The notes under the pieces are model-generated. The model searched no databases. It saw only the letters and a program-made list of their open reading frames with translations, and was not told where the DNA came from. DNA of 64,000 nt from Pseudoalteromonas xiamenensis (GTDB lineage: Bacteria > Pseudomonadota > Gammaproteobacteria > Enterobacterales > Alteromonadaceae), in the NCBI RefSeq assembly GCF_030994125.1, contig NZ_CP099917.1, positions 1,550,001 to 1,614,000 of the forward strand, in the 5' to 3' direction. This document shows positions 1 to 9,620 of this stretch, in pieces. Position 1 is the first letter of the stretch; each line of letters begins with the position of its first letter. The position numbers were made by a program, and so were the translations under genes.

Positions 1-360
1 ACCTTTTTGTGGGCGTTCATGGCGAAACATCGGTCCCATGTACCAAAGACGTTGTTCTTGGTTGTAAAGCAGGCCATTTTCATTGCCTGCACGTACACAG
101 ACGGCTGTACCTTCAGGACGAAGTGTCAGACTGTCGCCATTGCGGTCGGCAAACGTGTACATTTCTTTCTCGACAATGTCTGTCACTTCACCAATTGAAC
201 GCTTAAATAAGTCCGTTGACTCTACGATTGGGAAACGAATTTCTTGATATCCATAAGACGCGACCGTCTCACGTAAGATGCCTTCAACCTTCTGCCAAAT
301 TTGCGTATCGCCTGGCAGACAATCGTTCATGCCACGAATTGCCTGAATTTGTTTTGCCAC
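1..360 (-). CDS. hisS: Histidine--tRNA ligase, N-terminal part (cut by window edge)
   Basis: The minus strand encodes 120 residues that begin [17 protein letters not shown], the class II histidyl-tRNA synthetase start, and include motif-2-like text ending in MFRHERPQ at the window edge. The enzyme charges tRNA-His in the cytoplasm. The start is a GTG at 358-360, with an AGG/AGGA stretch a few bases upstream; no ATG fits the family start. ispG and rodZ lie upstream, the usual gammaproteobacterial order. A hairpin after ispG and a promoter-like pair in the gap suggest hisS is transcribed at least partly on its own. Only the first quarter to third of the protein is in the window. Confidence 0.95.
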   Translation of the reverse strand, partial: MAKQIQAIRGMNDCLPGDTQIWQKVEGILRETVASYGYQEIRFPIVESTDLFKRSIGEVTDIVEKEMYTFADRNGDSLTLRPEGTAVCVRAGNENGLLYNQEQRLWYMGPMFRHERPQKG

Positions 361-451
361 GAAAAAATCCTAACCTTTAATCAATGCACTGTGCGCTTCA
401 AAGCCACAGGAGAGGGAGCTGTCCCAGAATATAGAAAATAAATAGCTCGCT

Positions 452-479
452 ATTATAACTAGCTCGGCTAAAACGTAAA
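452..479 (-). promoter_or_regulatory. Probable hisS promoter
   Basis: On the minus strand a TTTACG box (474-479) lies 16 bases before a perfect TATAAT (452-457), about 90 bases upstream of the hisS GTG. It follows the ispG hairpin. Assigned from sequence pattern only. Confidence 0.5.
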
Positions 480-490
480 CGATCTTTAAA

Positions 491-518
491 CGAAAAAGGT
501 GGTTATTCTACCACCTTT
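491..518 (-). terminator. Terminator hairpin containing the ispG stop codon
   Basis: An 8-base perfect stem (AAAGGTGG with CCACCTTT, 495-502 and 511-518) has the ispG TAA in its 8-base loop and runs into a U stretch on the minus strand. It should end the rodZ-ispG transcript just as translation ends. Confidence 0.6.
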
Positions 519-1606
519 ACATCGATTTTGCTTTGTAAATATCCGCGGATCTGCGCTTCGAGTTGGTCAACGACATCATCATTGTCAATGCGCGTTTTTT
601 TACGTTCACCATTGATGTACAACCCCGACTTACGATTTGCTCCCGCAAGCCCTATGTCGCTCACCAAAGCTTCACCTGGACCGTTCACCACGCAACCAAT
701 TACCGAAACCGTAATAGGATCAATAATGTCTTCTAATCGTTCTTCAAGTTGATTCATGGTATTAACCACATCAAATTCTTGTCTTGAACAACTAGGGCAA
801 GCGATGAAGTTAATGCCTCGAGAGCGAATGCGCAGAGACTTTAAGATGTCATAACCCACTTTCACTTCTTGAACCGGATCGGCAGCCAATGAAATTCGGA
901 GCGTATCTCCAATCCCTTCTGCCAGCAACATCCCAAGACCCACAGCGGATTTTACAGAGCCCGCACGAAATCCACCGGCTTCCGTAATTCCGAGATGAAG
1001 TGGCTGCTCAATCTCTTTGGCAAGCAAACGGTACGCACCAACGGCTAGAAACACATCAGATGCTTTCACAGACACTTTAAACTGGTCAAAGTCATAACGA
1101 CGTAAGATGTCGACATGACGCATTGCCGACTCGAGTAACGCCTCAGGCGTCGGTTCACCATATTTTTCTTGTAGATCTCGCTCAAGCGAACCGCCATTGA
1201 CACCAATTCGAATCGGAATGCTGTGCGTTTTTGCCGCATCAATCACCGCACGAATTCGATCTTCACTACCAATGTTGCCTGGATTGATACGCAAACAATC
1301 CGCGCCATAGTCAGCGACTTTTAGCGCGATACGGTAATCAAAGTGAATATCCGCAACGACTGGAATATCGACTTGCTCTTTAATGCTGCGAAACGCTTCA
1401 GCTGCGTCCATTGTCGGCACTGACACACGAACTAAATCAGCGCCGGCCATTTGAATTGCACGGATTTGCGCGACGGTTGCATCAACATCCATCGTGTTGG
1501 TATTCGTCATCGACTGAACGGCAATTGGTGCACCATCACCAATGGGTACATTACCCACATAAATGCGTGTCGACTTTCTGCGTATGATAGGAGATTCTGA
1601 AAACAT
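503..1606 (-). CDS. ispG: 4-hydroxy-3-methylbut-2-en-1-yl diphosphate synthase
   Basis: IspG (GcpE) converts 2-C-methylerythritol 2,4-cyclodiphosphate to HMBPP in the MEP isoprenoid pathway, using a [4Fe-4S] cluster and a flavodoxin or ferredoxin partner. The 367-residue product has the family length. It shows the N-terminal TIM-barrel text ([31 protein letters not shown]) and the C-terminal cluster cysteines in CPSC and [10 protein letters not shown]. The open frame begins with a GTG at 1609, but ATG at 1606 ([10 protein letters not shown]) is preferred. It lies a few bases after rodZ, in the conserved pilW-rodZ-ispG-hisS order. The stop codon is inside a terminator loop. Confidence 0.96.
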   Translation of the reverse strand: MFSESPIIRRKSTRIYVGNVPIGDGAPIAVQSMTNTNTMDVDATVAQIRAIQMAGADLVRVSVPTMDAAEAFRSIKEQVDIPVVADIHFDYRIALKVADYGADCLRINPGNIGSEDRIRAVIDAAKTHSIPIRIGVNGGSLERDLQEKYGEPTPEALLESAMRHVDILRRYDFDQFKVSVKASDVFLAVGAYRLLAKEIEQPLHLGITEAGGFRAGSVKSAVGLGMLLAEGIGDTLRISLAADPVQEVKVGYDILKSLRIRSRGINFIACPSCSRQEFDVVNTMNQLEERLEDIIDPITVSVIGCVVNGPGEALVSDIGLAGANRKSGLYINGERKKTRIDNDDVVDQLEAQIRGYLQSKIDVKVVE

Positions 1607-1611
1607 CACGA

Positions 1612-2466
1612 TTACTCAGTTAACGGTAATTTAAATTTAGCTAAGCGATTCTTTTGCAAGTGAGACAAATTAACTGGCTGACCATCGAGCGTCACATCCA
1701 CCGCGTGATGTTTAACTAGCACCACTGAAAATGGAGCTTTACCCGCAACCGTCATTCGATAACCTGCCTTTTTGACACCAAACGCAATGCGCTCTGACGT
1801 AGCATCAAAAATTTCGACCCAGCTTTCTTCACGGAAATTCATCACAATTGTACTCAAACCATCACTTGCTTTCGAGTTGTTTTCCGCTTTATCTACGCTT
1901 AAATCGGCTACTGAAGGTTCAACAATCAGTGCACTTTCTGCCGTTTCAACCTCGGTGTTTTCAAGTTTATCTGCGAGCATTTCAGATTCAGGTGCACTGT
2001 CATTGGTCTCGGCTTGCGTCAATTCAATGGTTTGTACGGTGTTATTTGACGGCGTGATTTCCGATGACGACGTCGTTTGCCACCACCAAAAAATGGACGA
2101 TCCTATCACCAAGGCCAAAATGGCGTAGCTTACCCACATTAAACGACTATCATTGGCTTCTTTTTCAGTACGGCGCGAAAAGCTTTTCATTCGACGAGAC
2201 TTTTCTGGTACTGGATGGCCCACATAAAGCGCAAAGACTTCGTCTTGATTTAGCTCCACAATTCGGCAATATGCCTTGATATAGCCACGGACAAACGTTT
2301 CCGGTCCGAGCGTCAGGTAATCATCCGCTTCAATGCGCTCGATTTGTTGTGGCGTAATTTTAAGCTGAGTCGCAATAAAGTCGACGCTTATATTTCGGCT
2401 TGCACGCGCCTGCGCTAGGGTTTGTCCGAGAGTGTTTTGTGGTTGTGTATTTTCTTCTTCGCTCAT
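1612..2466 (-). CDS. rodZ: Cytoskeletal regulator RodZ
   Basis: RodZ is a bitopic inner-membrane protein that links MreB filaments to the cell-wall elongation machinery and keeps rod shape. The 284-residue product has an N-terminal Xre-like helix-turn-helix domain (about residues 12-75: [35 protein letters not shown]), one transmembrane helix near 111-131 ending in IFWWW, a low-complexity acidic linker, and a C-terminal DUF4115 beta domain ([25 protein letters not shown]). The start overlaps the upstream gene by 4 bases (ATGA), so the two are translationally coupled. The order matches other gammaproteobacteria. Confidence 0.92.
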   Translation of the reverse strand: MSEEENTQPQNTLGQTLAQARASRNISVDFIATQLKITPQQIERIEADDYLTLGPETFVRGYIKAYCRIVELNQDEVFALYVGHPVPEKSRRMKSFSRRTEKEANDSRLMWVSYAILALVIGSSIFWWWQTTSSSEITPSNNTVQTIELTQAETNDSAPESEMLADKLENTEVETAESALIVEPSVADLSVDKAENNSKASDGLSTIVMNFREESWVEIFDATSERIAFGVKKAGYRMTVAGKAPFSVVLVKHHAVDVTLDGQPVNLSHLQKNRLAKFKLPLTE

Positions 2467-3971
2467 AGCTTGTAGGTACTTGGATCCACGACTAATAAGG
2501 AGTACCCCTCTTTTAGGGTCACGTCCGGTGTTAATTTATTCCAACGCATTAATTCATCGACCATAACCTGATAGCGATTTGCCACATCCAGTAACGAGTC
2601 GCCGGCTTCGATCGGTGCTGTAACACGAGGGTTGTTTAAATAGACTTTGCTGCCAATCGACAAACGAGCCGATTCTTTAAGGTCATTCCATTGCAATAAC
2701 ATCGCAAGCTTAATGTTGTATTTAACCGAAACACTAAACAGATTTTCACCAATTTGCAGTTCATGAAATGGCACTTTAGGCAACGGAATATCAGGGTTCA
2801 ACAACGTTTTTTCGCTCGCACTAGTAACTAACGTAGGCTCGACAAAACTAACCTGTGGTTGCGAACTATCCTCAGTAAACACGATGTCATTTGGATCCGG
2901 TTCATAAAACTGCACAGGGTGCGCTTCTGTTTCAGTACGCTCGTCTGTACGAGGTTTTTGAGCCGTTCTAATCGATACGCCGCTAGTTGTACTGTCAGGT
3001 TTACTTATTTTCTGTTTAGCCGCTGAATCAACTCTGAATCGCTCCTTGTTTTCAGCCTGACTTGGGGCAACTTTTCGCGTTATTTTAATCGTTGGCTGTT
3101 TTACAAACCGTTCATTGCCATCATGCGTTAGCGCGTCTAATTGCGCTTGGCGGTATTGCTCTCGAAGTTGCTCTATGTCACTTTGAGCAATCGTATTGTC
3201 TCTTACCCACCCTGCTTGTTGAGAGGTTGGATAGGTTTGTAATAATGTTTTGCTTTGTGTTTGAGCTTGTTCGATACGTCCCATACGCGTATCAACCAAG
3301 TAGCGAATAAACAAACTTTCCGCAGAGACGAAGCCTTTGTCTTCAAACAGCTTTAAAACTTGCTGCGCTTGATGTAAATCACTTTTCGCATACAGAAGCG
3401 AAGCCAGCAACAACAGTGAAGATTGGCGCTGACCATTGTGATTTATGGCACTTCGCAGGTGTTGTTCAGCCGCATCAAATTTATTGTCTTTAATCGAGCA
3501 CAAGGCCAAATTTTCATAACTTTGCGCAACACGCAAATAGCTAGGAATAGCTATCGCTTTTAAAAACTGTTCATTTGCCTCACCGTATTCACCAATACCA
3601 CACAAAAATGCACCATAGTTGTTTAAAGTATTCGGATCGTTCGGCTCGATTTCAAGCGCCTTGATATAGGCGTTTTTAGCCATCGCATTTTCACCAACGT
3701 TTTGATAGTAATAAGCTAGGGAGTAATGCACTTCAGGTAACGAAGGAGCCAGATTTAAAGCCCGCTCTAAATTAAACTTCGCTTGTGTGGTGTTGCCGGT
3801 AGTAAGGTATTGTAGCGCTAAAGAAATACGCGTTTTCGCCGCTTCGATGTTATCAATTTTATTTTCAACGACAGGTTGTTCGCTACCAACGTAAGTGGTT
3901 TGCGTTACGCATCCGCTTAGTGCAAACATCGTGAAGGGTAAGACAAGTACTTTTCGCATTACGTTTTGCAT
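2463..3971 (-). CDS. pilW: PilW/PilF-like TPR lipoprotein with C-terminal LysM repeats
   Basis: PilW/PilF is the pilotin that carries the type IV pilus secretin to the outer membrane. The N-terminus is a lipoprotein signal (lipobox LSGC). TPR units follow at about residues 50-240 (PEVHYSLAYYYQNVGENAMA, PNDPNTLNNYGAFLCGIGEY). The family is usually about 250 residues, but this product has 502: a polar linker and two LysM-like modules near the C-terminus (GENLFSVSVKYNIKLAMLLQWN and GDSLLDVANRYQVMVDELMRWN) suggest peptidoglycan contact. The ATG at 3971 follows a GGA ribosome site, while the next ATG at 3959 has none. It is upstream of rodZ and overlaps it by 4 bases. Confidence 0.85.
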   Translation of the reverse strand: MQNVMRKVLVLPFTMFALSGCVTQTTYVGSEQPVVENKIDNIEAAKTRISLALQYLTTGNTTQAKFNLERALNLAPSLPEVHYSLAYYYQNVGENAMAKNAYIKALEIEPNDPNTLNNYGAFLCGIGEYGEANEQFLKAIAIPSYLRVAQSYENLALCSIKDNKFDAAEQHLRSAINHNGQRQSSLLLLASLLYAKSDLHQAQQVLKLFEDKGFVSAESLFIRYLVDTRMGRIEQAQTQSKTLLQTYPTSQQAGWVRDNTIAQSDIEQLREQYRQAQLDALTHDGNERFVKQPTIKITRKVAPSQAENKERFRVDSAAKQKISKPDSTTSGVSIRTAQKPRTDERTETEAHPVQFYEPDPNDIVFTEDSSQPQVSFVEPTLVTSASEKTLLNPDIPLPKVPFHELQIGENLFSVSVKYNIKLAMLLQWNDLKESARLSIGSKVYLNNPRVTAPIEAGDSLLDVANRYQVMVDELMRWNKLTPDVTLKEGYSLLVVDPSTYKL

Positions 3972-4067
3972 CTCAATCCGTTATTGCCTTTATATTACCG
4001 AAAAGCCTTTGTGATTCATCTATTTTTCGAAAATTGAATAGGATTTTTCAAAATTCGTTTAAACAAA

Positions 4068-4094
4068 GGGGGTAAAGCCTGACGACCTACCCCC
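4068..4094 (-). terminator. Hairpin after rlmN
   Basis: A 7-base GC-rich stem (GGGGGTA with TACCCCC) lies just beyond the rlmN stop. The plus-strand side is followed by a longer T run than the minus side, so it may work in both directions or mainly as an RNA end-protecting hairpin. Confidence 0.45.
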
Positions 4095-4103
4095 ATTTTT
4101 TAT

Positions 4104-5237
4104 TTAACCGGCGTTGATTGAAACATCAATCGCGTTGTCATCAAGCTGCTTTTTCTTCAATAAGCGCTTCGTACGGTCTTTCACATCGCCGACCAACTGA
4201 CCGCAGGCGGCATCAATGTCATCGCCACGTGTACGGCGAACGATACAGGTAAGGCCAGCTTCTTGTAATACTTTTGAAAAGCGGTCAATACGACTGTTAC
4301 TTGAACGCTGATAATCACTTCCTGGGAACGGATTAAATGGGATCAAGTTGATTTTCGACGGTGTGCCTTTCAATACTTGAACCAATTCATGAGCGTGATC
4401 GGTTGAGTCGTTGATGCCTTGCAACATCACGTATTCGATGGTCACGTCTTTGTTCGCTTTAGAACCATCGATATAACGGCGGCATGCAGCCAAGAATTCT
4501 TCGATTGGGTATTTTTTGTTGATTGGCACAATTTCATCACGAAGCGGGTTGTTTGGCGCGTGCAATGAAATGGCAAGTGCAACGTCAATTTTTTCTTTAA
4601 GTAAATCGAGTGCTGGAACAACGCCTGAAGTACTGAGCGTTACACGACGTTTTGATAAACCAAATGCCCAATCGTCCATCATCAGTTCCATCGCTGGAAC
4701 TACGTTGTTGAGATTCAGAAGCGGCTCACCCATGCCCATCATCACCACGTTCGTAATAGGACGACGTGTGCTATCGTTATACAAACCGATGTCGGTCGCA
4801 ACGCGCCAGACCTGACCGATGATTTCAGATACTTTAAGATTACGGTTAAAACCTTGTTGCGCCGTCGAGCAGAATGTACATTCAAGTGCGCAACCAACCT
4901 GCGAAGACACACACAGCGTTGCGCGGTCTTTTTCTGGGATCCAAACGCTTTCTACTTCTTGACCACCTTCAAGGCGTAGTGCGTATTTAATCGTACCGTC
5001 TGAGGCAACTTGCTTCACCGCGATTTCTGGCGCCTTGATTTCGCATTTATCAATCAATGTCGCACGTAGCTTTTTGTTTAAGTTGCTCATATCGTCAAAG
5101 TTGTCGACACCAAAGTGATAAATCCACTTCATCACCTGATCCGCACGGAACGGCTTTTCGCCAAATGACGCAAATAATTCACGCATTCCCTCGCGGTTGA
5201 GATCAAGTAGATTAATTTTCTTAACATTAGTGTCCAT
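4104..5237 (-). CDS. rlmN: Dual-specificity 23S rRNA/tRNA adenine-C2 methyltransferase RlmN
   Basis: RlmN is a radical-SAM enzyme that methylates C2 of A2503 in 23S rRNA and A37 in a group of tRNAs. The 377-residue product has the radical-SAM cluster motif [15 protein letters not shown], the helper cysteine region [10 protein letters not shown] near the C-terminus, and the family text [12 protein letters not shown] and RRVTLSTSG. The open frame extends to 5330, but ATG at 5237 ([11 protein letters not shown]) is chosen: it has an AGAGG ribosome site 7 bases upstream, and the extension is cysteine-rich and unlike the family. It sits between ndk and pilW, as in related genera. Confidence 0.96.
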   Translation of the reverse strand: MDTNVKKINLLDLNREGMRELFASFGEKPFRADQVMKWIYHFGVDNFDDMSNLNKKLRATLIDKCEIKAPEIAVKQVASDGTIKYALRLEGGQEVESVWIPEKDRATLCVSSQVGCALECTFCSTAQQGFNRNLKVSEIIGQVWRVATDIGLYNDSTRRPITNVVMMGMGEPLLNLNNVVPAMELMMDDWAFGLSKRRVTLSTSGVVPALDLLKEKIDVALAISLHAPNNPLRDEIVPINKKYPIEEFLAACRRYIDGSKANKDVTIEYVMLQGINDSTDHAHELVQVLKGTPSKINLIPFNPFPGSDYQRSSNSRIDRFSKVLQEAGLTCIVRRTRGDDIDAACGQLVGDVKDRTKRLLKKKQLDDNAIDVSINAG

Positions 5238-5420
5238 GGAACAACCTCTGTGACGGTAACAACAACGTGTTTGTGTCTGCCTAACGACTGCATTGGCACA
5301 ACAAATACACTTCAGATGATAATTGTACAAAAATCAACCAAACAAAACCAGTTTAGCTAACTTGCAAAATGGCTTTATTCAAACGGGAGGAAAGCAATTT
5401 TGCGAGTGAGCTTAGGGACG

Positions 5421-5446
5421 AAAAAAGGGCTCGAAAGCCCCTTTTT
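5421..5446 (-). terminator. Terminator after ndk
   Basis: A hairpin with stem GGGGCTTTCGAGCCC followed by a run of T on the minus strand lies just past the ndk stop. The plus-strand side also ends in T residues. It separates ndk from rlmN transcription. Confidence 0.75.
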
Positions 5447-5463
5447 CTTGGCCAGACTCGAGA

Positions 5464-5895
5464 TTAACGAGTACGTGGACAGATTTCTTCGTCAGCGAAG
5501 AAGTACGCGATTTCACGTGCTGCAGACTCTGGAGCGTCTGAACCGTGTACTGCGTTTTCGTCGATGCTGTCAGCGAAGTCGTGACGTAAAGTACCAGCAG
5601 CTGCTTGAGCTGGGTTCGTTGCGCCCATGATTTCACGGTTCTTACGAACTGCATCTTCACCTTCAAGAACTTGAACCATTACTGGACCAGAAGTCATGAA
5701 AGACACTAGTGCGCCAAAGAAAGGACGCTCTTTGTGTTCTGCGTAGAAACCTTCTGCTTTCTCTTGTGAAAGGTGAACCATTTTAGAAGCTACGATCTTA
5801 AGACCTGCAGCTTCGAAACGGCTGTAAATAGCACCGATGTGGTTCTTAGCAACCGCATCAGGCTTAACGATAGAAAAAGTACGCTCTAAAGCCAT
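5464..5895 (-). CDS. ndk: Nucleoside-diphosphate kinase
   Basis: Ndk moves the gamma phosphate between nucleoside triphosphates and diphosphates through a phospho-histidine. The 143-residue length is standard. The N-terminus [14 protein letters not shown], the catalytic histidine in [12 protein letters not shown] and the C-terminal [11 protein letters not shown] are all as in the family. The open frame starts at a TTG (5907), but the ATG at 5895 has a GGAG ribosome site 7 bases upstream and gives the conserved start. Codon choice is strongly biased, as expected for a highly expressed gene. It has its own -10 box and terminator. Confidence 0.98.
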   Translation of the reverse strand: MALERTFSIVKPDAVAKNHIGAIYSRFEAAGLKIVASKMVHLSQEKAEGFYAEHKERPFFGALVSFMTSGPVMVQVLEGEDAVRKNREIMGATNPAQAAAGTLRHDFADSIDENAVHGSDAPESAAREIAYFFADEEICPRTR

Positions 5896-5937
5896 CTTTT
5901 GCTCCAAAATTAGCTTAGTGAATGTTAACGGCCGCGG

Positions 5938-5943
5938 ATTATA
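5938..5943 (-). promoter_or_regulatory. ndk promoter -10 box
   Basis: A perfect TATAAT on the minus strand lies about 45 bases before the ndk ATG. No good -35 hexamer is seen at the usual distance, so the assignment rests on the -10 alone. Confidence 0.4.
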
Positions 5944-6131
5944 CGCGCTTTAGTGTGAAAAACCTAGGCTCGTTTTAACTTTTGCGCACATTTTTTGCGC
6001 AACAAAACCAATTTACGTGGATTGTTTTACAGAAATACGAAGACGGTGTGATTCCATGAGTGGTGAACTCATTGTGACCGTTTGAAAAAAATAACCACAC
6101 TAAAAGTAATGTGATTATTTTCGCATTTCTG

Positions 6132-6137
6132 TATAAT
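6132..6137 (+). promoter_or_regulatory. trhP promoter -10 box
   Basis: TATAAT preceded by TG lies about 95 bases upstream of the trhP ATG. The -35 side is AT-rich with no clear hexamer. It is the only strong -10 match in the ndk-trhP gap on this strand. Confidence 0.4.
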
Positions 6138-6232
6138 GCGCCGCTTTTAGAGTGTGGCATAGATTAAATTCATGCCTATTGCTTACTTACCCCAGCAGCT
6201 GACTTGTACTCAGTTCAATGTATGAGGTTCTC

Positions 6233-7591
6233 ATGTTTACACCAGAATTATTATCACCGGCAGGCAGTTTAAAGAACATGCGCTATGCATTCGCCTACGG
6301 AGCCGATGCCGTTTATGCGGGCCAACCGCGGTATAGTCTCCGTGTGCGTAACAACGAATTTGATCTTGATAACCTCGCATTAGGTATTAACGAGGCGCAC
6401 GCGCAAAACAAAAAACTATACGTAGTCTCAAACATTGCACCACATAACGCAAAAGTAAAGACGTACATGCGCGATATTGAACCCGTAATTGAAATGAAGC
6501 CTGATGCGCTAATCATGTCTGATCCTGGTTTGATTATGTTGGTGCGTGAAAAATGGCCGGATATGCCTATTCACCTCTCAGTGCAAGCGAACGCGGTTAA
6601 CTTTGCCACGGTGAACTTCTGGGCTAAACAAGGGATTGAGCGTGTTATTTTGTCACGCGAATTGTCGCTTGAAGAAATTGCAGAAATTCGCGAACTATGT
6701 CCGCAGACCGAACTCGAAGTGTTTGTTCATGGCGCACTGTGTATGGCTTATTCAGGTCGTTGCTTGCTGTCCGGATACATTAATAAGCGCGATCCAAACC
6801 AAGGCACATGTACAAATGCATGTCGTTGGAGCTACGATGCAAAACCAGCCGTTGAAACAGCCACAGGCGATGTTGTTCATAAATTTGACCCAAAACAAAT
6901 CATCCCAACGCTTGGCGAAGGCAAACCAACCGACGAAATTTTCTTGTTAGAAGAACAAGGTCGTCCAGGCGAATATATGCCAGCATTCGAAGACGAGCAT
7001 GGTACGTATATCATGAACTCCAAAGATTTACGTGCCGTTCAATACGTTGACCAACTGACTAAAATGGGTGTACACAGCCTAAAAATTGAAGGCCGTACTA
7101 AATCATTCTATTACGTAGCACGCACAGCTCAAGTCTACCGTCGCGCGATTGACGATGCCGTTGCTGGTCGCCCATTTGATGCCAGCTTAATGAGTACATT
7201 AGAGAACCTTGCTCACCGTGGTTACACAGAAGGCTTCTTAAAACGTCACGTACATCAAGAATATCAAAACTACGACTATGGTCACTCTGTCTCGGACCAG
7301 CAACAATTTGTTGGGGAAGTGCTGGGCCGCACGAGTAATGGATTAGTCGAAATTGATGTAAAAAATAAGTTCTGTACCGGTCACCGACTTGAATTGATGA
7401 CTCCTCAAGGCAACATTCATTTTAACCTTGAGCACATGGAAAACCGCAAAGGCGAAAAAATTGACGACGCAAAAGGTTCCGGCCACATTGTGAAAATTCC
7501 ATTGCCTGAAGATATCGACTTGTCACACGCTATTTTGATGCGTAATTTAAACGATCATGAGGACACTCGTAACCCGTTTAAGAAGGGCTAA
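6233..7591 (+). CDS. trhP: tRNA 5-hydroxyuridine synthesis protein TrhP (YegQ, U32 family)
   Basis: TrhP (YegQ) belongs to peptidase family U32 and takes part in prephenate-dependent 5-hydroxylation of the wobble uridine in tRNA. The 452-residue product matches the family length. It begins MFTPELLSPAGSLKNMRYAFAYGADAVYAG and holds the U32 signature region EVFVHGALCMAYSGRCLLS, followed by cysteines in GTCTNACRW. ATG at 6233 is used because a GAGG ribosome site lies 6-7 bases upstream; the earlier ATG at 6218 has none. yfhL follows within 3 bases, a pairing seen in other gammaproteobacteria, so the ferredoxin may serve this enzyme. Confidence 0.92.
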   Translation: MFTPELLSPAGSLKNMRYAFAYGADAVYAGQPRYSLRVRNNEFDLDNLALGINEAHAQNKKLYVVSNIAPHNAKVKTYMRDIEPVIEMKPDALIMSDPGLIMLVREKWPDMPIHLSVQANAVNFATVNFWAKQGIERVILSRELSLEEIAEIRELCPQTELEVFVHGALCMAYSGRCLLSGYINKRDPNQGTCTNACRWSYDAKPAVETATGDVVHKFDPKQIIPTLGEGKPTDEIFLLEEQGRPGEYMPAFEDEHGTYIMNSKDLRAVQYVDQLTKMGVHSLKIEGRTKSFYYVARTAQVYRRAIDDAVAGRPFDASLMSTLENLAHRGYTEGFLKRHVHQEYQNYDYGHSVSDQQQFVGEVLGRTSNGLVEIDVKNKFCTGHRLELMTPQGNIHFNLEHMENRKGEKIDDAKGSGHIVKIPLPEDIDLSHAILMRNLNDHEDTRNPFKKG

Positions 7592-7594
7592 TAA

Positions 7595-7843
7595 ATGGCA
7601 TTGCTCATCAACTCAAAATGCATCAACTGTGACATGTGTGAGCCGGAATGCCCGAACGAAGCCATTTATATGGGAGCAAAGATTTATGAAATCGATCCCG
7701 ATAAGTGTACGGAATGTGTAGGTCATTACGACAAACCAACGTGTGTCAGTGTCTGCCCTATCGATTGCGTAAAACCCGATCCGGAACGGCGTGAAACACT
7801 CGATGAATTAGCCGAGAAGTTCTTAAGGCTAACGCAAAACTGA
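7595..7843 (+). CDS. yfhL: YfhL family 4Fe-4S dicluster ferredoxin
   Basis: This 82-residue ferredoxin has two cluster motifs: CINCDMCEPECPNEA, and CTECVGHYDKPTCVSVC with its family-typical insert, followed by DCV. YfhL is an Allochromatium-type low-potential ferredoxin. It is co-transcribed with trhP (3-base gap), which suggests electron supply to a tRNA-modifying or other iron-sulfur enzyme; that link is inferred. A palindromic terminator follows. A decayed copy of the last part of this gene lies about 1.9 kb downstream, beyond rfbC. Confidence 0.93.
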   Translation: MALLINSKCINCDMCEPECPNEAIYMGAKIYEIDPDKCTECVGHYDKPTCVSVCPIDCVKPDPERRETLDELAEKFLRLTQN

Positions 7844-7856
7844 CATCAACTCCTGT

Positions 7857-7878
7857 AAGCGAGGCCTAGGCCTCGCTT
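7857..7878 (+). terminator. Palindromic terminator after yfhL
   Basis: A perfect 22-base palindrome with half-site AAGCGAGGCCT lies 13 bases after the yfhL stop and ends in TT. It sits between convergent yfhL and rfbD and could serve both. Confidence 0.6.
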
Positions 7879-7933
7879 CTCAAATTCAAGATAACGTCAA
7901 ATTCACTCAATCTGGCGAAGAAAATACTTTTAC

Positions 7934-8785
7934 CTACCGTTGCACACAGCCTAAAACCTGCACTAAGGATGCTTGCCAGTCATTCGGTACAGGTGACGGC
8001 GTAGTCGCTAATACGCTGTAAGACGGCCTTGGTGTTTTAACTGGATAATCGCTAGACGTTATAGGAATAACTTCGGGAACTTTATCAAGTACATCAATCG
8101 TTAATGCGTGATTAAAAATCACTTTCGCAAATTCAGCCCAACTGAGCGACTTGTCTCCGACAAAATGCGTGATTTGATTGCGATATTGTTTTGACTCCAC
8201 CAGCCAAATGATAAACCTCGCCAAATCCCCAGCATAAGTAGGATTGCCGATTTGATCATCGACGATTTTTAAAGAGGATTGTGTGTTGGCGAGCTTCAAC
8301 ATCGTTTTGACAAAGTTTTGCCCATATTCACTAAACAACCATGCCGTACGCACAATCACAAAATCAAATGCCGTCGCGATTAGCAACCTCTCGCCCTCAA
8401 GCTTTGTTTTTCCATAAGCCGTTTTTGGGGCACAAAAAGCGTCAACTTCATAAGGAGCGTGAGCATCTCCCGCAAAGACATAATCTGTTGAAACATGCAC
8501 AACCAACGCGCCGATCTGATTGGCACAACGAGCAATAATTTCAACACCCAACGCATTTACAGAATACGCTTGTCCTTGATTTTCTTCGGCTAAATCCACC
8601 TGCGTAAAGGCTGCACAATTGATGATTACCGAAGGTCTTATTTGTGCAACCACCTGCAAAAATCTTTCTTCATTAGTGATATCGAGCTTCTCCCGACAAA
8701 ATGCGTGTACAACCACACTTCGAGGTAGTCTATCGATTAAGCAGGACGCAAGTTGCCCTCTTGCTCCGACAATCATCCACGTCAC
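7934..8785 (-). CDS. rfbD: dTDP-4-dehydrorhamnose reductase
   Basis: RfbD (RmlD) reduces dTDP-4-keto-L-rhamnose to dTDP-L-rhamnose with NAD(P)H. The frame shows the Rossmann start WMIVGARGQLAS (the third glycine of the usual GxxGQLG is alanine), STDYVFAGD, and the catalytic YxxxK in AYGKTKLEGE. The open frame begins at TTG 8800, but the GTG at 8785 overlaps the rfbC stop as GTGA and gives the short lead-in typical of the family; ATG 8776 is another option. The product is 283 residues from GTG. Only rfbC accompanies it; rfbB is about 37 kb away and rfbA in this window is broken. Confidence 0.88.
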   Translation of the reverse strand: MTWMIVGARGQLASCLIDRLPRSVVVHAFCREKLDITNEERFLQVVAQIRPSVIINCAAFTQVDLAEENQGQAYSVNALGVEIIARCANQIGALVVHVSTDYVFAGDAHAPYEVDAFCAPKTAYGKTKLEGERLLIATAFDFVIVRTAWLFSEYGQNFVKTMLKLANTQSSLKIVDDQIGNPTYAGDLARFIIWLVESKQYRNQITHFVGDKSLSWAEFAKVIFNHALTIDVLDKVPEVIPITSSDYPVKTPRPSYSVLATTPSPVPNDWQASLVQVLGCVQR

Positions 8786-9318
8786 TTTATCGTCGTCCAA
8801 AACGGGGCATTTTGGTCCTTTTCAGACACCAACGGTTTTCCGTTCAACGGCCACTCAATGGCTATTTCAGGGTCATCCCAACGTATCGCGCCTTCATCAC
8901 TTGGGTTGTAAAAGGTCGTGCATTTATACTCGACGTCGGCGGACTCACTCAACACGAGAAAACCATGCGCGAGCCCTGGTGGCACCCATAATTGATGGTG
9001 ATTTGACGAAGAAAGTATGCGACCAACCCACCGACCAAATGACGGGGAACCCGCTCGTCGGTCAAACACCACATCAAAAATCTCGCCTTCGCTCACGCGA
9101 ATCAACTTACCTTGCGGCTGCGTTTTTTGAAAGTGCAAACCTCTAAGCACACCTTGCTTCGAGCGGCTATAATTGTCTTGAACAAATTGCAGCGAGCAAC
9201 CTAAAAGCGCCTCGTAACGTTCTTTTTGAAACGTTTCAAGAAAGTAACCTCGTTCGTCACTAAAAACCTGCGGTTGGATTAACTTCACATCGTGGATTTG
9301 GGTGTCAAAAACGTTCAT
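8782..9318 (-). CDS. rfbC: dTDP-4-dehydrorhamnose 3,5-epimerase
   Basis: RfbC (RmlC) epimerises C3 and C5 of dTDP-4-keto-6-deoxyglucose. The 178-residue cupin shows RGYFLETFQKERYEALL, FVQDNYSRSKQGVLRGLHFQ with the catalytic histidine, and C-terminal YNPSDEGAIRWDDPEIAIEWP. The frame is open to 9387, but the ATG at 9318 (MNVFDTQIHDVKLIQPQVF) gives the family start; the ribosome site there is weak. rfbD follows with a 4-base overlap. The pair is bordered by yfhL and by a decayed yfhL fragment, suggesting that it was inserted. Confidence 0.94.
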   Translation of the reverse strand: MNVFDTQIHDVKLIQPQVFSDERGYFLETFQKERYEALLGCSLQFVQDNYSRSKQGVLRGLHFQKTQPQGKLIRVSEGEIFDVVFDRRAGSPSFGRWVGRILSSSNHHQLWVPPGLAHGFLVLSESADVEYKCTTFYNPSDEGAIRWDDPEIAIEWPLNGKPLVSEKDQNAPFWTTIK

Positions 9319-9404
9319 AGTAGGTGTTAAAAATGAGTATGTTATAAGTTTATCAGAGATACGCGATGTGTAGAGAATAAATGTCATCCGGCAGGCTTTA
9401 TTCC

Positions 9405-9554
9405 TCAGTTATTAATTGCATACAACTCATCGCAAGTTAAACCATTAGGCCTAGCCTCCATTTCACCCGAAGCAAACGCCCTATCGGAACCAAACCACCA
9501 CGTAGGAGAATCACTCTTTGATATAGGAAAGTAATTCTTGAAGGACTCGATCAT
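9405..9554 (-). pseudogene. Small ORF or gene remnant, unknown
   Basis: A 49-residue frame (MIESFKNYFPISKSDSP, TWWFGSDRAFASG, LTCDELYAINN) reads like real protein. In the same frame just upstream there is more coding-like text (MSLAKEKCEIWAEDGLRR), then a TGA, so this may be the end of a gene broken by a stop or indel. An overlapping frame also gives plausible text (SRVLYDRVLQELLSYIKE). No ribosome site is convincing. I do not recognise the family. It lies between rfbC and the yfhL remnant, in a stretch that looks like recombination debris. Confidence 0.3.
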
Positions 9555-9620
9555 ACAACACTCGAGACAAATTCAACGACGCAGACCATCCTCTGCCCAG
9601 ATTTCGCATTTCTCTTTTGC

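Noticed and set aside
5412..5666. 84-residue frame antiparallel or shifted within ndk
   Set aside because: A shadow frame of the highly biased ndk coding sequence, with no independent start signal.
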